Notes under the pieces: generated by a model
What the model was told of the DNA's origin: nothing
Seen by the model: only the letters and a program-made list of their open reading frames with translations
Databases searched by the model: none
Shown here: in pieces, positions 7,504 through 16,995 of the stretch
How positions within the stretch are numbered: position 1 is the stretch's first letter
How the letters are laid out: each line of letters opens with the position of its first letter
From: a virus
DNA: 43,586 bases
Direction: 5' to 3' (one strand)
Virus record (IMG/VR): IMGVR_UViG_3300019886_000009
Location: 1-43,586 of that record
Translations under genes and position numbers: made by a program

Positions 7504-10302
7504 ATGACTAAGTTTTGGCCCCTCGCCATTGTTGCGCTGTTCTCTGCCTTGGCAGGGGCGCAGAAGACACCGATAATTCAGCCGCACCAGACTTTTGTCG
7601 ACGACTCTGGAAGCCCTTGCGCGGGTTGCCTTTTGCATACCTATGCCGCAGGAACGACAACCCCTTTGGCGACTTACTCGGACCCCGCAGGCACCCCCAA
7701 CCAGAACCCAGTCGTGCTCGATACGGCAGGCGGGGCAGTCATCTGGACCGGATCGGGCGCATACAAGTTTGAACTGGACTCTGCCGCCGGAAGCCTGATC
7801 TGGACGACCGATAACGTTCCCGGGTCACTCTTTGGCGGCGGCACATTCACCGGCGCAATCACGGCACCGCAGTTCAACGGACCTCTGGCGGGCGCGGTGA
7901 CAGGCCATGCCAGCCTAGATTGCGCATTGACTGGATGCACCATGAGCGGGGCGATGGTGGGCAGCGTCACGGGCCACGCCTCGCTCGACCTGCCGCTAAC
8001 GGGTGGGACCATGACCGGCCCGCTCAATGGCATCCCCATGCAGGGATACAACACCAATGCGCGCACTCCGCTCGCCGGGTTCCTGTTCAGCCGCAATGAG
8101 GCTTTCACGCAGCAGCCCATCAATATCGTGCTTCTGGGCGACTCGCAAACCATCTGCTACAACGCGCTTACAGCCTGTGCGACGGGTCCGGCTGTGGATT
8201 TCAACCGCTGGGCTGAGCAATTGCGTATCACGCTTCAGGGCATGTATGGGAGCCACGGAACGGGCATGGTGCCGCTGGTCGTGAACGTGACTAATCTGGC
8301 GGTCAATGCACAGTATTGGTCGATCTCCGGCAGCGTGACGACCTCCACCATTCTCGGCCCGTCGCAGGCCTCATCTATCGCAACGGGCGGCTCGCTGGTG
8401 CAGATGGCAAACGCGCAAGTGGCAACGTTCCATTCAGCGGCGCAATATACGACGCCTATACCGTTTGACCACTTCAACGTCTACTGCGCCACCAACGCTT
8501 CGTCGGGCTCCATCGCCGTCAACATCGATGGAACGGGCGTAGGCACGGCCTGCGGAACCCCTACAGGCTCCCCGACCGCGCATGTGGCGACGTTCACGGC
8601 TGCAAGCGGGCTCGGCAACCATACCGTGACTCTGACCTCTACCGGCACCTCCTATCTCTATGCAGGCGAAGGCACGGCTGGCACCGCTGGCATCAGCGTG
8701 CACAACCTGGGAACGGCATCGGCTGCGGCTGAATACTTCGGCACCACCGTGGCAACGCAGCTGGCCTTCTCTGACGTGATCCCCGGATCGACGCAGCTTG
8801 CCATTCTCGACCTCGGCACCAATGACGCCAACTCGCTCTTTGGATACTCGACCACCAGCTATTCGACCGCCATGCAAGCCATCATTACGCATGAGCTAAC
8901 CGGTCTGGGCGCGTCTGTGCTCGTAGTCCAGCCACCCGTAAGCAACGTGACCAGTGGCGTCACCAACTGGCCCCTATTTACGGCAGCGCTGACCACCGTA
9001 GTCAATGCGAATGCGGTCTCCTACGTGAACCTTCAGAGCCGCTGGGGGACCACCTACAACAGCAATTACTACTGCGCTGACGGCATTCACCCCTGCGATT
9101 TCGGCTCACTCGATGAGGCATCAATGATCATCGCCAGCATTGTGGACCAGCGTCCTCCCCTTCCAATGTCGACGTCGACGCAGCAGATGAATGTGAGCGT
9201 CAATGGGGCCAACCCCGGGCCATCACCGGCGGGCACAGCAGCAGCCAATATCAGCAGCAGCGTAAGCCCCAGCATCGCGACAGCGGCTCTAAGCGTGCTT
9301 GGAGGCACTAATTACAGCCTTGCAGCCTTCGGAACCGGAACGTCGTCAGGGCTTCCGGCTACGGCGGGCTTCTATGACCCGAATACGCTGGTGTTTCCGT
9401 GGAATACCAACGTCACGGATGACATCTGTTTTGGCACCCCGCTCTCAGGTGCCAACGTTGCGGCCTGCGCGGGAACCGGCTTCCATTACCAGCCCGCGAT
9501 TCAGACACTCACGGTCAATAACCTTACCGTGGGCGGCCTTTGCACCGGATGCAGCACCGGAGCGAATGCAACCTCGATTCAGAGCACTCCCGTATCCTCC
9601 ACGCCTCCCACTACAGGGCAGATCATTGCCTTCAATGGAACCAGCTATGCGCCGGCAGCGGCGGCGGCAGGCGCTGGCAACGTCAATGCAGGCACCACTA
9701 GCCAGTTTGCCTATTATGGGGCCAATGGCACCACGGTCAGCGGCATCAATACGGTGCCATCAGGCGCTGTCGTGGGCGACACCGATACGCAGACGCTCAC
9801 AGGCAAGACGCTGACCAATGATGACGCCAATACCCAGACGGCGGGCAACAATACCACCAAGCTTGCCACCACCGCATTCGTGCAGGCTGCTGTCGTGGGC
9901 GCCACCACAGGCGTATCGAGCATCGACACCCAGACCGGCGCATTCACGTTCGCCGGTACAGGCGTCTCGCATACCGGCAATGCATACACATTCACCAGTG
10001 CGGGCAGCGTCACCGATATCTCCATCTCAATCGCATCCTTCGCGATCCCGGCTAATTCCTGCTATGGGTCATCTGGCTCAGCGACCCCAGCCACCGCAAC
10101 CATGACGGGCGTCACAACCTCGATGGCTGTTCTGCCTTCGTTCATCACCAACCCCACCGCGATCGTGGGCTGGGGCACAACGGGCGGGCTCAACCTGCTG
10201 GTATGGCCATCAGCCTCGAATACCGTGTCCTACTGCATCAACAACGCGACAAGCGGATCTATCACGGGCGGGGCTATCACGCTCAGACTGGCGGCACAAT
10301 GA
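7504..10302 (+). CDS. Tail fibre/spike with signal peptide and SGNH esterase domain
   Basis: A 932-residue protein preceded by AAAGGAAAG. Residues 1-19 form a Sec-type signal peptide (MTKFWPLAIVALFSALAGA, then Gln). Residues 25-110 resemble the N-terminal domain of podophage tail fibres (HTYAAGTTTPLATYSD, NPVVLD), but with a CAGC pair. An SGNH hydrolase domain follows: LLGDSQT near residue 212 (nucleophile Ser), GTNDAN near 437 and DGIHP near 525 (Asp/His). Such domains remove acetyl or other ester groups from surface polysaccharide. The C-terminal part (600-932) has the TKLATTAFVQAAV motif common in phage fibres and a beta-rich end. It is Cys-rich. The signal peptide is unusual for a virion protein. 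Confidence 0.85.
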   Translation: MTKFWPLAIVALFSALAGAQKTPIIQPHQTFVDDSGSPCAGCLLHTYAAGTTTPLATYSDPAGTPNQNPVVLDTAGGAVIWTGSGAYKFELDSAAGSLIWTTDNVPGSLFGGGTFTGAITAPQFNGPLAGAVTGHASLDCALTGCTMSGAMVGSVTGHASLDLPLTGGTMTGPLNGIPMQGYNTNARTPLAGFLFSRNEAFTQQPINIVLLGDSQTICYNALTACATGPAVDFNRWAEQLRITLQGMYGSHGTGMVPLVVNVTNLAVNAQYWSISGSVTTSTILGPSQASSIATGGSLVQMANAQVATFHSAAQYTTPIPFDHFNVYCATNASSGSIAVNIDGTGVGTACGTPTGSPTAHVATFTAASGLGNHTVTLTSTGTSYLYAGEGTAGTAGISVHNLGTASAAAEYFGTTVATQLAFSDVIPGSTQLAILDLGTNDANSLFGYSTTSYSTAMQAIITHELTGLGASVLVVQPPVSNVTSGVTNWPLFTAALTTVVNANAVSYVNLQSRWGTTYNSNYYCADGIHPCDFGSLDEASMIIASIVDQRPPLPMSTSTQQMNVSVNGANPGPSPAGTAAANISSSVSPSIATAALSVLGGTNYSLAAFGTGTSSGLPATAGFYDPNTLVFPWNTNVTDDICFGTPLSGANVAACAGTGFHYQPAIQTLTVNNLTVGGLCTGCSTGANATSIQSTPVSSTPPTTGQIIAFNGTSYAPAAAAAGAGNVNAGTTSQFAYYGANGTTVSGINTVPSGAVVGDTDTQTLTGKTLTNDDANTQTAGNNTTKLATTAFVQAAVVGATTGVSSIDTQTGAFTFAGTGVSHTGNAYTFTSAGSVTDISISIASFAIPANSCYGSSGSATPATATMTGVTTSMAVLPSFITNPTAIVGWGTTGGLNLLVWPSASNTVSYCINNATSGSITGGAITLRLAAQ

Positions 10303-11177
10303 GAATCCTTTGCCTGCTCCTGCTCTGCTGCGCATGGGCTCACGCGCAAATCGGCGTAGCGCATACATCGGCTAAGGCCGCCGCTCCCTGCCTCTATTCG
10401 ACCGGCAGTGACCTCGCGCTTACTAGTTGGACGCCTGACCCATGCGCAAACCCGTCGTGCGCTCCTGGGGGGACGGGCGTGCCTACAGGTGTACAGCACA
10501 CGGTGGGCAATGTTATCAGCAGCCATTCGTCCATGCTGTTCGCGGAGACGGCGCAGGTATCGGCGCAGACGAACATCCTCTGGCCCTATGTGGCGGCTCA
10601 TGCCTGCAATGGGACTAACAACTTCATCTCCCATTTCTTTGTTTACATCCCCACCAGTTGGCCGGGGAATGCGGGGTCAGGAGGCGCCGGTGCCTCGAGC
10701 TACGAGTTCGATATGTACGCATTCAACTGCGGCACGACTGCGGCAGGAGTAGCGATCCGGTGCATGTTTGGAATGCAACGCTGCCAGTCCGGGTCTGGGT
10801 GCCCATCAGGGGTGGTGGGCTGGGATATCGGCGGCAATAGCAATGTGCCATGGACCTATTCGGGCGTGAACACTGCGCTGCTCTTCGATGCATGGAATGA
10901 AATCACGGTGCAAAACCACGTCGTGCGCTCTGAGTTCACGACCATGCCCTGCTCCTATGTCTCAGGCGGCACAACGTTCACCGTGCCCTATCTCTATTAC
11001 GACTCAATCACGGTGAATGGGGTCAAGTCGAACATCAACATGAAGTTTTGCACGAATCAGAACCCTACCGGCTGGTCAAGCGTCGGCAACCAATTCCAGA
11101 TTGACATTGCCAGCCACGCCACCGCGCTCTCTGTGGGCTTTTACGTCTACGGGAACACTTACGAAATGGCTTACTAG
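10299..11177 (+). CDS. Secreted Cys-rich probable jelly-roll appendage protein
   Basis: A 292-residue protein starting in an ATGA overlap with the fibre gene; an upstream start at 10203 would lie inside that gene. Residues 1-16 are a clean signal peptide (MRILCLLLLCCAWAHA, then Gln). The mature part holds ten Cys and alternating strands: FISHFFVYIP, SSYEFDMYAF, AWNEITVQNHVV, FYVYGNTYEMAY. The pattern of long strands with Trp and Tyr resembles a concanavalin-like carbohydrate-binding or glucanase sandwich. Catalytic residues could not be assigned. It is probably a polysaccharide-binding adhesin or enzyme. Disulfides would form only outside the cytoplasm, which agrees with the leader. Confidence 0.7.
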   Translation: MRILCLLLLCCAWAHAQIGVAHTSAKAAAPCLYSTGSDLALTSWTPDPCANPSCAPGGTGVPTGVQHTVGNVISSHSSMLFAETAQVSAQTNILWPYVAAHACNGTNNFISHFFVYIPTSWPGNAGSGGAGASSYEFDMYAFNCGTTAAGVAIRCMFGMQRCQSGSGCPSGVVGWDIGGNSNVPWTYSGVNTALLFDAWNEITVQNHVVRSEFTTMPCSYVSGGTTFTVPYLYYDSITVNGVKSNINMKFCTNQNPTGWSSVGNQFQIDIASHATALSVGFYVYGNTYEMAY

Positions 11178-11184
11178 GAGATTT

Positions 11185-11889
11185 ATGTTTGCACCTATCG
11201 TAGATTCACAACTCGAACTTCTCCCTTGGCAGAAGCACCTACCCAACGATGGCTCGCAGATCGGCGGGACCATGCCGACCGCGGCGGATGTGGTGCCAGT
11301 CCCTGGCCCAACACCTGGGGTTATGGTCTTCGTAAAGGGTCCGGCTTACGCGACGGTTGAGGGCTATATTACCCGTCCCAACTTCGTGACGCGCGGCTTC
11401 CCCTATACGACATTCAATTACACCATCGTGGTCGATGACCGCACCGCTGGGCAGGCGCAAGTTATCGAAACTGACCTTATCCGCATCGTCAAGCACACCG
11501 ACGGCAGCGTTTTCAAATATGACGGCAGTTTCCAGATCAACATCATGGAAGGCTGGATGCTGCAAGTGGATGGGCCTGCGCCGACTGCGGGCGCGCCCTC
11601 GTGGAAAGACACCGGCATCATCATCCCGGCGCTGGCGCCAAACGTTCCTCACACCGTCTCCATCAAGCACTTCTCCGACACTGTGAAGCGGGTCCATTCT
11701 GTGCTGTCGGCCACCATCGACGGCGTTGTGTACCCCATCCCGGCAGCGATGCAGAACATTCCGGCGACGCCTAGCACCTGGGCACCAGATACCGACCTGC
11801 CACAAGTACAACTCACGACCAACAAGGGCGGCGGCGGATATGCCGTCATACTTTCGCCTGTTTCTCTTGCCCATTCGGTGACTGCCTAA
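11185..11889 (+). CDS. Probable beta-sandwich appendage protein, no leader
   Basis: A 234-residue protein. GGAG with a 4-nt spacer selects the ATG at 11185; an earlier in-frame ATG at 11101 lies inside the previous gene. No signal peptide and no Cys-rich character, unlike its neighbours. Strand-rich segments (TTFNYTIVVDDRT, VFKYDGSFQINIMEGWMLQV, HTVSIKHFSDTVKRVHSVLS) suggest a jelly-roll or lectin-like fold. It may be a chaperone, a carbohydrate-binding module or a structural partner of the two spikes that flank it. Family not recognised. Confidence 0.65.
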   Translation: MFAPIVDSQLELLPWQKHLPNDGSQIGGTMPTAADVVPVPGPTPGVMVFVKGPAYATVEGYITRPNFVTRGFPYTTFNYTIVVDDRTAGQAQVIETDLIRIVKHTDGSVFKYDGSFQINIMEGWMLQVDGPAPTAGAPSWKDTGIIIPALAPNVPHTVSIKHFSDTVKRVHSVLSATIDGVVYPIPAAMQNIPATPSTWAPDTDLPQVQLTTNKGGGGYAVILSPVSLAHSVTA

Positions 11890-11892
11890 ACC

Positions 11893-14800
11893 ATGAAAAA
11901 ACTGATCATTGCCGGAGTAGTAAGCCTCTCTGCGTATGCACTCGCGCAGTCGCGCTTTCCGCCCATCAATCTCTTTAACGGCGATCCGACTGGAACCGCC
12001 TGCACCGGCAACCTGATCCAGCAGAGCAGCACCACAGGGTTGCTCTATACCTGTCAGGCCAGCGTCATGAAGGTGCAAGGCAATCCGTCAAGTGGCAGTG
12101 TTATACCATCCCCGCAGTTCTCGCTCTTCTATCAGCCCAACTCCGGCACTCAAGCGGCAGCCCAAGGCGATCCCAACGTGACTACGGACGGCAGCGGCAA
12201 TGTAACTGGCAAGACGATCAAGGCTAGCGTGAACAAAATTCTCATGGTCACCGCGCCGCCCTACAATGCATACTGCGATGCCGCGACACCATCCACGCTT
12301 ACCCTCACATCGGGCAGCGCAGTCACGAGCGGCGTCACATTCACGAGCGCAGATGTGGGCAAGACATTCACCGCTGGCGGAGCCTCGAGCGGTACTACTT
12401 ACCAGATGCAGGGCGCAATTCTCTCTGTGAGCAGTGGCAATGCAACGCTCTCTTTCAATGCGCCATTGTCGGTTGCGATACCCGTAGGCCACTGGTTCTA
12501 TGGCCATGACGATCAGGCGGCAATTCAAGCCGCCTTTACCGATGCATTGATTGGCAGCAGCAACGCTCTCTGTACGATCACCGGCTGCTCGATTCAATAT
12601 CCTGCGGGGAAATGCCTATCCAGCACCATCACCTATAATGGTCAGTCCTTCTTCGGCGCAGGTATCGGCGTCACTGAGTTGGTTGGGATGCCGGGACAGG
12701 ATAATTTTCAATCGCCCGATTCTGCAATCACTATGGATAGCGCCTACATTCACGACCTTTTGATCGATATCGACACCTCAGTAAATAAGGCGGCGACCGC
12801 AGGCGGCGGTGACAACACATTCCCCAACAGGATCAGCGGCACGGCAGGCGGCACGACACCGCTAACAGTCCCGATCGCGATGGATGGATTTACGTTTGGC
12901 GCAGCCACGCCGCTCAATTGTTTCGGCTCGATGACCAGCGGTTCTGCGATCCTGACATTATGCAGCACTAGCTTTTTTACGAGCATACCGCCGTCGTTTC
13001 TTGTGGGCCAGCCGGTATCTGTATCGAACGCTGGCAGCGCAGGGGGAGGGCTCACCAGTACTGTGGCATCCGTCACCGACGTTAACCATGTCGTGCTTGC
13101 CAACACGGCATCCACAACGACAACCACCGCAACCGGATACATCGGCACACCCTCAACAGTGGTCACCAAGACGCCTTGGTACTTCGGCAATTGCGGAATC
13201 GCACTCCCTTCGAGCAGCGGAACGGCGCTTGCCGCATTCAACAATGCGACGATTAGCAATGTGCAATTTAGCCCTATCAATCGCGCCTATCCAACCGACA
13301 ACCATACTTGCGCGATGTTCATGCAGGCGAATGAATACGACAACTCTTTCGAGAACATCAAGATCGTTTCCATGTTCGGCGGGCTGATTGAAGCGCCTCC
13401 AGCCTCGAATAACTCCAGCTATTTCGCATGGACACCGGACACGAACAATTACAAGAATGTGAACTTCTACCAGAACACTATCCCGATGGTCTGGTACAAC
13501 GGCATCCACCGCACTGCGAACGGAATCAATATCTATTCGCTCGGCGCTGACTTCGGCGTGGGCTTGATGCAGATCGGCTCTCCGCTTGGAAGCAGCAATA
13601 CCAATCAGCCATCGGCCACAATCACACGCTATTACAACGAATGCAACACCTGGAATGGCGGCGAGATTGCGCGGTTCTCAGGGCGAAACACGAACATCTC
13701 GGGCGGTTCGCTCGGTCAGTGCGCCTCAAAGGGGTACATCAACTGGATGGGCAACGAGAGCACCATTAACGCGCATATTGGCCCGTCGCTGCAAGTTGCC
13801 GGATACAATAACACGTTCCTCAACTCGCATCTGGGCGCAAGTTCGGTCACCGATACCGGATGGAACAATCGCGTCTATGGCGGTCCAAGCGATGCAGTAT
13901 CAGGCAGGACAAGGGAAATCAATCGCGATCCGATCCCCGCCCTTCCACCGCTCAATGAGTTAAAGGGGGCGGCATTTGCGGCAGGTATCAGCGCGACGCC
14001 TGTCCCGAACATGGATGACCTCGTTACGACCTGCAACGACTATTACGTGGTCACGTCGGGGAGTTTCAGCGTCTCATGCGTCAACGACCCTACCGGCACG
14101 GAACTGACCAAAACATACATGGTCAAAACCGGAGCAGGCGGCTTCTTCACGCAAGGCAGCACCAACAATTATTCGCTCCTGGCCGCTGGACCGCGCTTCC
14201 CTCTGGCGCAGGTTTACGCCATCACGCAAGGCCAGCTCCCCGGCTGCGCATCAACCTGCACTGGCACGCTGGCGATTACCGACCTCACTGCGGTAACCAC
14301 GCTCAAGTCGTGCTCCGTAACCTATACCGCAGCATGGGTAATCGACGGCGGCCCAAACTCGGCCCATCCGTGCCTCGTGGACTTCTCGACTGTCACCTAT
14401 GGCGACCTGATCGGCTTCAACTGGACTAGCTTCTCAGGATCGCCCACGGAGACGCGCCTCGCATTCCTCGCCTATGAGCCCGTCAACGTGGACGTTGTGC
14501 AAGAGGTACTCACCAATACCAGCTTTGCCGTGAGCATCGCAGGGCAAATTCAGGCAACTACATCGGGAACACCCCCGCTCATCAATGCAAAGCAATGGTT
14601 GTGGACCTCGAACACTCCCGGCGTGCTGGACGCCACATCTCCGGTCGGATTCTCGACCGCGGTAACAAACGCGGGTACGGTTATCAGCGCCAACGGATCA
14701 ACGAACCTCAACGCAGGCTATGGCGGCATCGTGCAGGCGGCTCCGAGTATCGTTACCGTGGCAGCGCAGAGCCCCACAGTGGTCAGCAACACGCTCAATG

Positions 14801-15978
14801 GGTCCATCCTCTCCACGGACACTTCAATCGTGATGAACTCCGCGTCGACCTCAGCCTATCCCGCCGCTGGCTGTTTCCTCATCGATCAGGAGGTAATCTG
14901 CTATTCGGGCACGCCTACGGTTGGCACGACCACATTCTCTCCAGTAACGCGCGGCCAGTGGGGGACTACGGCGCAAGCACACTCAAACGGAGCGGCTTCT
15001 CCGCTGGTTCCGATTGGGCGGCTGAATGTTATCTGTAACAGCATCACGCTCGGCAACGCTCAAATTATCTTCACGAATAATTGGACCTACTACAGCGCTT
15101 TCGTTCCGATGCAATACTGCTCGGGATATCCTGTCACGTTCCAGATAGGTTCGCTGACGAATGTCCCGACTGCGCAGATTACAAAAGTCGCTTCAATCTC
15201 AGTTGCTCAGGTTGGCGGAAACAATTCCGCAGCATCTCAGCTAGTGGCTACTCCTACGGCTGCAAACCAGATCCCCGTCTCTGCACAGATAGGAGCAGGG
15301 CCATTCAGCTACAACACGAATACGACTATGGCTGCGTTGCTTGCTTCCCCGCCCGCCATCGGGGGAACCGCACCCGCGGCTGTGGCGGCTACGACCGTGA
15401 CTGCAAGCGGAGTTTCGACATTCATATCCGCCAGCACGAACGAGCGCGTCACGGTAGGAGCTCCATCGGCAAGCCTTGCGGAGTATCGCATCCAGGCTGG
15501 GGGGACCGACCTATGGAGTTATAGAAACACGGCAAGTAGCACTAACGGGTGCCCTGTATTCGACATGGTTGGCAACAAGTGCCTCTTCCTTGTGCCTAGC
15601 AATACCATGCCCGCAAGCTCTTACGGCGGCGGGGCAAATGGCGCAATCCTCGGTGGCACTTCCACGCAGATTCTTGGCACGCTGACGGTTGGGGCGACCA
15701 AGTTCACCACTTCCGGCTGCTCCATCTCCGCGACTGCGGGCAACGGCACGGCAGGAACCTTCACGCTCGGGGCCAATACTTGCACGGCAATCGTGACCCT
15801 AAACGGCGCAACCGGCATGACGGCAGCGACTGGATGGACGTGCCAAGCGCATGACCGCACCGCGCCTACAGTGCTGATCGGTGGGGAATCATCGAGCACG
15901 ACAACGACGGCATCGTTCACGATCCCGGCCGGCGCGGGCGCTACGGATGTAATTAGTTTCGACTGTAGAGCGTTTTAA
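11893..15978 (+). CDS. Giant tail spike with signal peptide and beta-helix (pectate lyase-like) region
   Basis: A 1361-residue protein. Residues 1-18 form a signal peptide (MKKLIIAGVVSLSAYALA, then Gln). Around residues 120-330 is a pectate-lyase-3-type beginning: NAYCDAAT, later HDDQAAIQAAFTDA, IQYPAGKCLSSTITY, then SFFGAGIGVTEL. This leads into a long right-handed beta-helix, the fold of P22 gp9 and other polysaccharide-degrading spikes. The middle and C-terminal parts are Ser/Thr/Ala/Gly-rich repeats; the end (SFTIPAGAGATDVISFDCRAF is 21 residues, so only its start SFTIPAGAG is quoted) is a beta-rich tip. The ATG follows the previous stop by 3 nt without a ribosome site. The role is receptor recognition or depolymerisation, by fold only. 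Confidence 0.75.
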   Translation: MKKLIIAGVVSLSAYALAQSRFPPINLFNGDPTGTACTGNLIQQSSTTGLLYTCQASVMKVQGNPSSGSVIPSPQFSLFYQPNSGTQAAAQGDPNVTTDGSGNVTGKTIKASVNKILMVTAPPYNAYCDAATPSTLTLTSGSAVTSGVTFTSADVGKTFTAGGASSGTTYQMQGAILSVSSGNATLSFNAPLSVAIPVGHWFYGHDDQAAIQAAFTDALIGSSNALCTITGCSIQYPAGKCLSSTITYNGQSFFGAGIGVTELVGMPGQDNFQSPDSAITMDSAYIHDLLIDIDTSVNKAATAGGGDNTFPNRISGTAGGTTPLTVPIAMDGFTFGAATPLNCFGSMTSGSAILTLCSTSFFTSIPPSFLVGQPVSVSNAGSAGGGLTSTVASVTDVNHVVLANTASTTTTTATGYIGTPSTVVTKTPWYFGNCGIALPSSSGTALAAFNNATISNVQFSPINRAYPTDNHTCAMFMQANEYDNSFENIKIVSMFGGLIEAPPASNNSSYFAWTPDTNNYKNVNFYQNTIPMVWYNGIHRTANGINIYSLGADFGVGLMQIGSPLGSSNTNQPSATITRYYNECNTWNGGEIARFSGRNTNISGGSLGQCASKGYINWMGNESTINAHIGPSLQVAGYNNTFLNSHLGASSVTDTGWNNRVYGGPSDAVSGRTREINRDPIPALPPLNELKGAAFAAGISATPVPNMDDLVTTCNDYYVVTSGSFSVSCVNDPTGTELTKTYMVKTGAGGFFTQGSTNNYSLLAAGPRFPLAQVYAITQGQLPGCASTCTGTLAITDLTAVTTLKSCSVTYTAAWVIDGGPNSAHPCLVDFSTVTYGDLIGFNWTSFSGSPTETRLAFLAYEPVNVDVVQEVLTNTSFAVSIAGQIQATTSGTPPLINAKQWLWTSNTPGVLDATSPVGFSTAVTNAGTVISANGSTNLNAGYGGIVQAAPSIVTVAAQSPTVVSNTLNGSILSTDTSIVMNSASTSAYPAAGCFLIDQEVICYSGTPTVGTTTFSPVTRGQWGTTAQAHSNGAASPLVPIGRLNVICNSITLGNAQIIFTNNWTYYSAFVPMQYCSGYPVTFQIGSLTNVPTAQITKVASISVAQVGGNNSAASQLVATPTAANQIPVSAQIGAGPFSYNTNTTMAALLASPPAIGGTAPAAVAATTVTASGVSTFISASTNERVTVGAPSASLAEYRIQAGGTDLWSYRNTASSTNGCPVFDMVGNKCLFLVPSNTMPASSYGGGANGAILGGTSTQILGTLTVGATKFTTSGCSISATAGNGTAGTFTLGANTCTAIVTLNGATGMTAATGWTCQAHDRTAPTVLIGGESSSTTTTASFTIPAGAGATDVISFDCRAF

Positions 15979-15998
15979 GCAAGGGCAGCGCGGCAGTA

Positions 15999-16061
15999 AT
16001 GGCCGAACCGTTCGCTGGGGCGGATGGGCTGCAAAATACATCTAAGAATGGGGACACGTGA
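15999..16061 (+). CDS. Possible 20-residue leader peptide
   Basis: A 20-codon frame (MAEPFAGADGLQNTSKNGDT) whose TGA overlaps the GTG start of the next gene. The overlap is the main support, because a GTGA junction is common in this genome. The AAGGG ribosome site is 13 nt away, which is far. It may act as a coupling leader or be spurious. Confidence 0.25.
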   Translation: MAEPFAGADGLQNTSKNGDT

Positions 16062-16444
16062 CACAGAACATTGGGCACGGGGAGCGAATAGCGAAACTGG
16101 AGTCGCAAATGAAAGCTGTACAGGAAGGCGTTTCTAACTTCGTCAAATTCCAGTGCGATATGCGCGATTTTACGAAAGAATTTTGGACGCGCAAGGATGA
16201 AGAAGAGAAGCAGGCAAAAAAGGATAAGGAGCGGCAGGAAAAGAAGGACGCGCACCGCTCACGCATCCACTTCTGGCTGCTGGGAATATTGGCCAGCCTT
16301 ATCGTTGCCCTGTTCGTTTTCATGCTCAATGCTATCAATAACCACCACATCAGCTCTACGCAGCAATCGCACACCACGATAAATCAACCAACGGACGCAT
16401 CCAACTCAGCCGCATATGCCAACGCTCAGGGAGGTAAGCCATGA
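16058..16444 (+). CDS. XhlA-like coiled-coil membrane protein
   Basis: A 128-residue protein with an N-terminal coiled coil (ERIAKLESQMKAVQEGV), a very charged Lys/Glu segment (residues 40-66), one membrane helix (WLLGILASLIVALFVFML, residues 71-88) and a polar Ser/Thr/Asn tail. This order recalls hemolysin XhlA-like phage proteins, which help holins in lysis. Start is GTG, chosen because no ATG in this frame gives the full coiled coil. It heads a three-gene overlapping set of small proteins after the tail genes, typical of a lysis cassette. The lysis role is inferred. Confidence 0.6.
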   Translation: MTQNIGHGERIAKLESQMKAVQEGVSNFVKFQCDMRDFTKEFWTRKDEEEKQAKKDKERQEKKDAHRSRIHFWLLGILASLIVALFVFMLNAINNHHISSTQQSHTTINQPTDASNSAAYANAQGGKP

Positions 16445-16626
16445 AGGAAGAGATTCGCCGCAAGCTGGACGGGCTCAAGAAGTGGATTCGCCCGCCCTCG
16501 GACCCGGGATCACCGCCCCGGCCTCAACCGCCACCGCCTGAGCCTGCCATCCATGCTCCGCTGCCTGACGATGTGCCGACAGAGGAAGAAGTCGCGGAGT
16601 ACCGGCGGAAGCATGGGCTGCTGTGA
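16441..16626 (+). CDS. Small proline-rich hypothetical protein
   Basis: A 61-residue protein in ATGA overlap with the preceding gene and GGAGG upstream. A basic N-terminus (MKEEIRRKLDGLKKWIRPP) is followed by a run of about eleven Pro between residues 19 and 40 and an acidic end. No membrane segment. Proline-rich short proteins in lysis cassettes sometimes span the periplasm, but no export signal is visible here. Function unknown. Confidence 0.6.
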   Translation: MKEEIRRKLDGLKKWIRPPSDPGSPPRPQPPPPEPAIHAPLPDDVPTEEEVAEYRRKHGLL

Positions 16627-16910
16627 CTGACGTTGTGCTGGTAGCGCTCATCGCGGCGGTCCCGGCTACCCTTACGGCTGGGATTGCTGCCCTGCTTGGC
16701 GTCTTGAACCGCTCAAAGCTGGCTAACGTCGAGACAAAGGTGGACGGCACTCAGGCGGCAATCCTTGTCGAACTCCAACGCTTGACGGGCGAAAGTGCGA
16801 ACCGTGGCGGGCAGCTTCAAGAGCGCGACAGAACGCAGGCGCGCGCTGACTATCTCGACGATAAAAAGGCAAGTCTAGCCGCGCGCGAAAATGAATCGCC
16901 GAAACCATAG
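16623..16910 (+). CDS. Small membrane protein, holin-like
   Basis: A 95-residue protein starting with GTG in GTGA overlap. Residues 4-28 form one long hydrophobic helix (LVALIAAVPATLTAGIAALL), followed by an amphipathic, charged coiled-coil tail ending in polar residues. This is compatible with a class III-type holin or other membrane accessory factor in a lysis cassette. It shares topology with small proteins seen in other phages beside endolysins. The candidate endolysin is about 0.8 kb downstream in a separately promoted unit. Confidence 0.55.
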   Translation: MTDVVLVALIAAVPATLTAGIAALLGVLNRSKLANVETKVDGTQAAILVELQRLTGESANRGGQLQERDRTQARADYLDDKKASLAARENESPKP

Positions 16911-16918
16911 AAAGTTCT

Positions 16919-16946
16919 TTGACCGCACTAATTAATCGACTAGTAT
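16919..16946 (+). promoter_or_regulatory. Sigma70-type late promoter P16919
   Basis: TTGACC at 16919-16924, a 16-nt spacer, TAGTAT at 16941-16946, then CTGCG. The whole block including the spacer start GCACTAATWAATC recurs at 32608-32635 upstream of the terminase genes. Conservation of the spacer is more than sigma70 needs, so a phage or host regulator may bind it. It would drive the genes from 17043 to the terminator at 18808. Confidence 0.75.
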
Positions 16947-16995
16947 CTGCGCAACACAGACACGGTTCAGGTCTTGTGTTAGACCACTAATCGCA

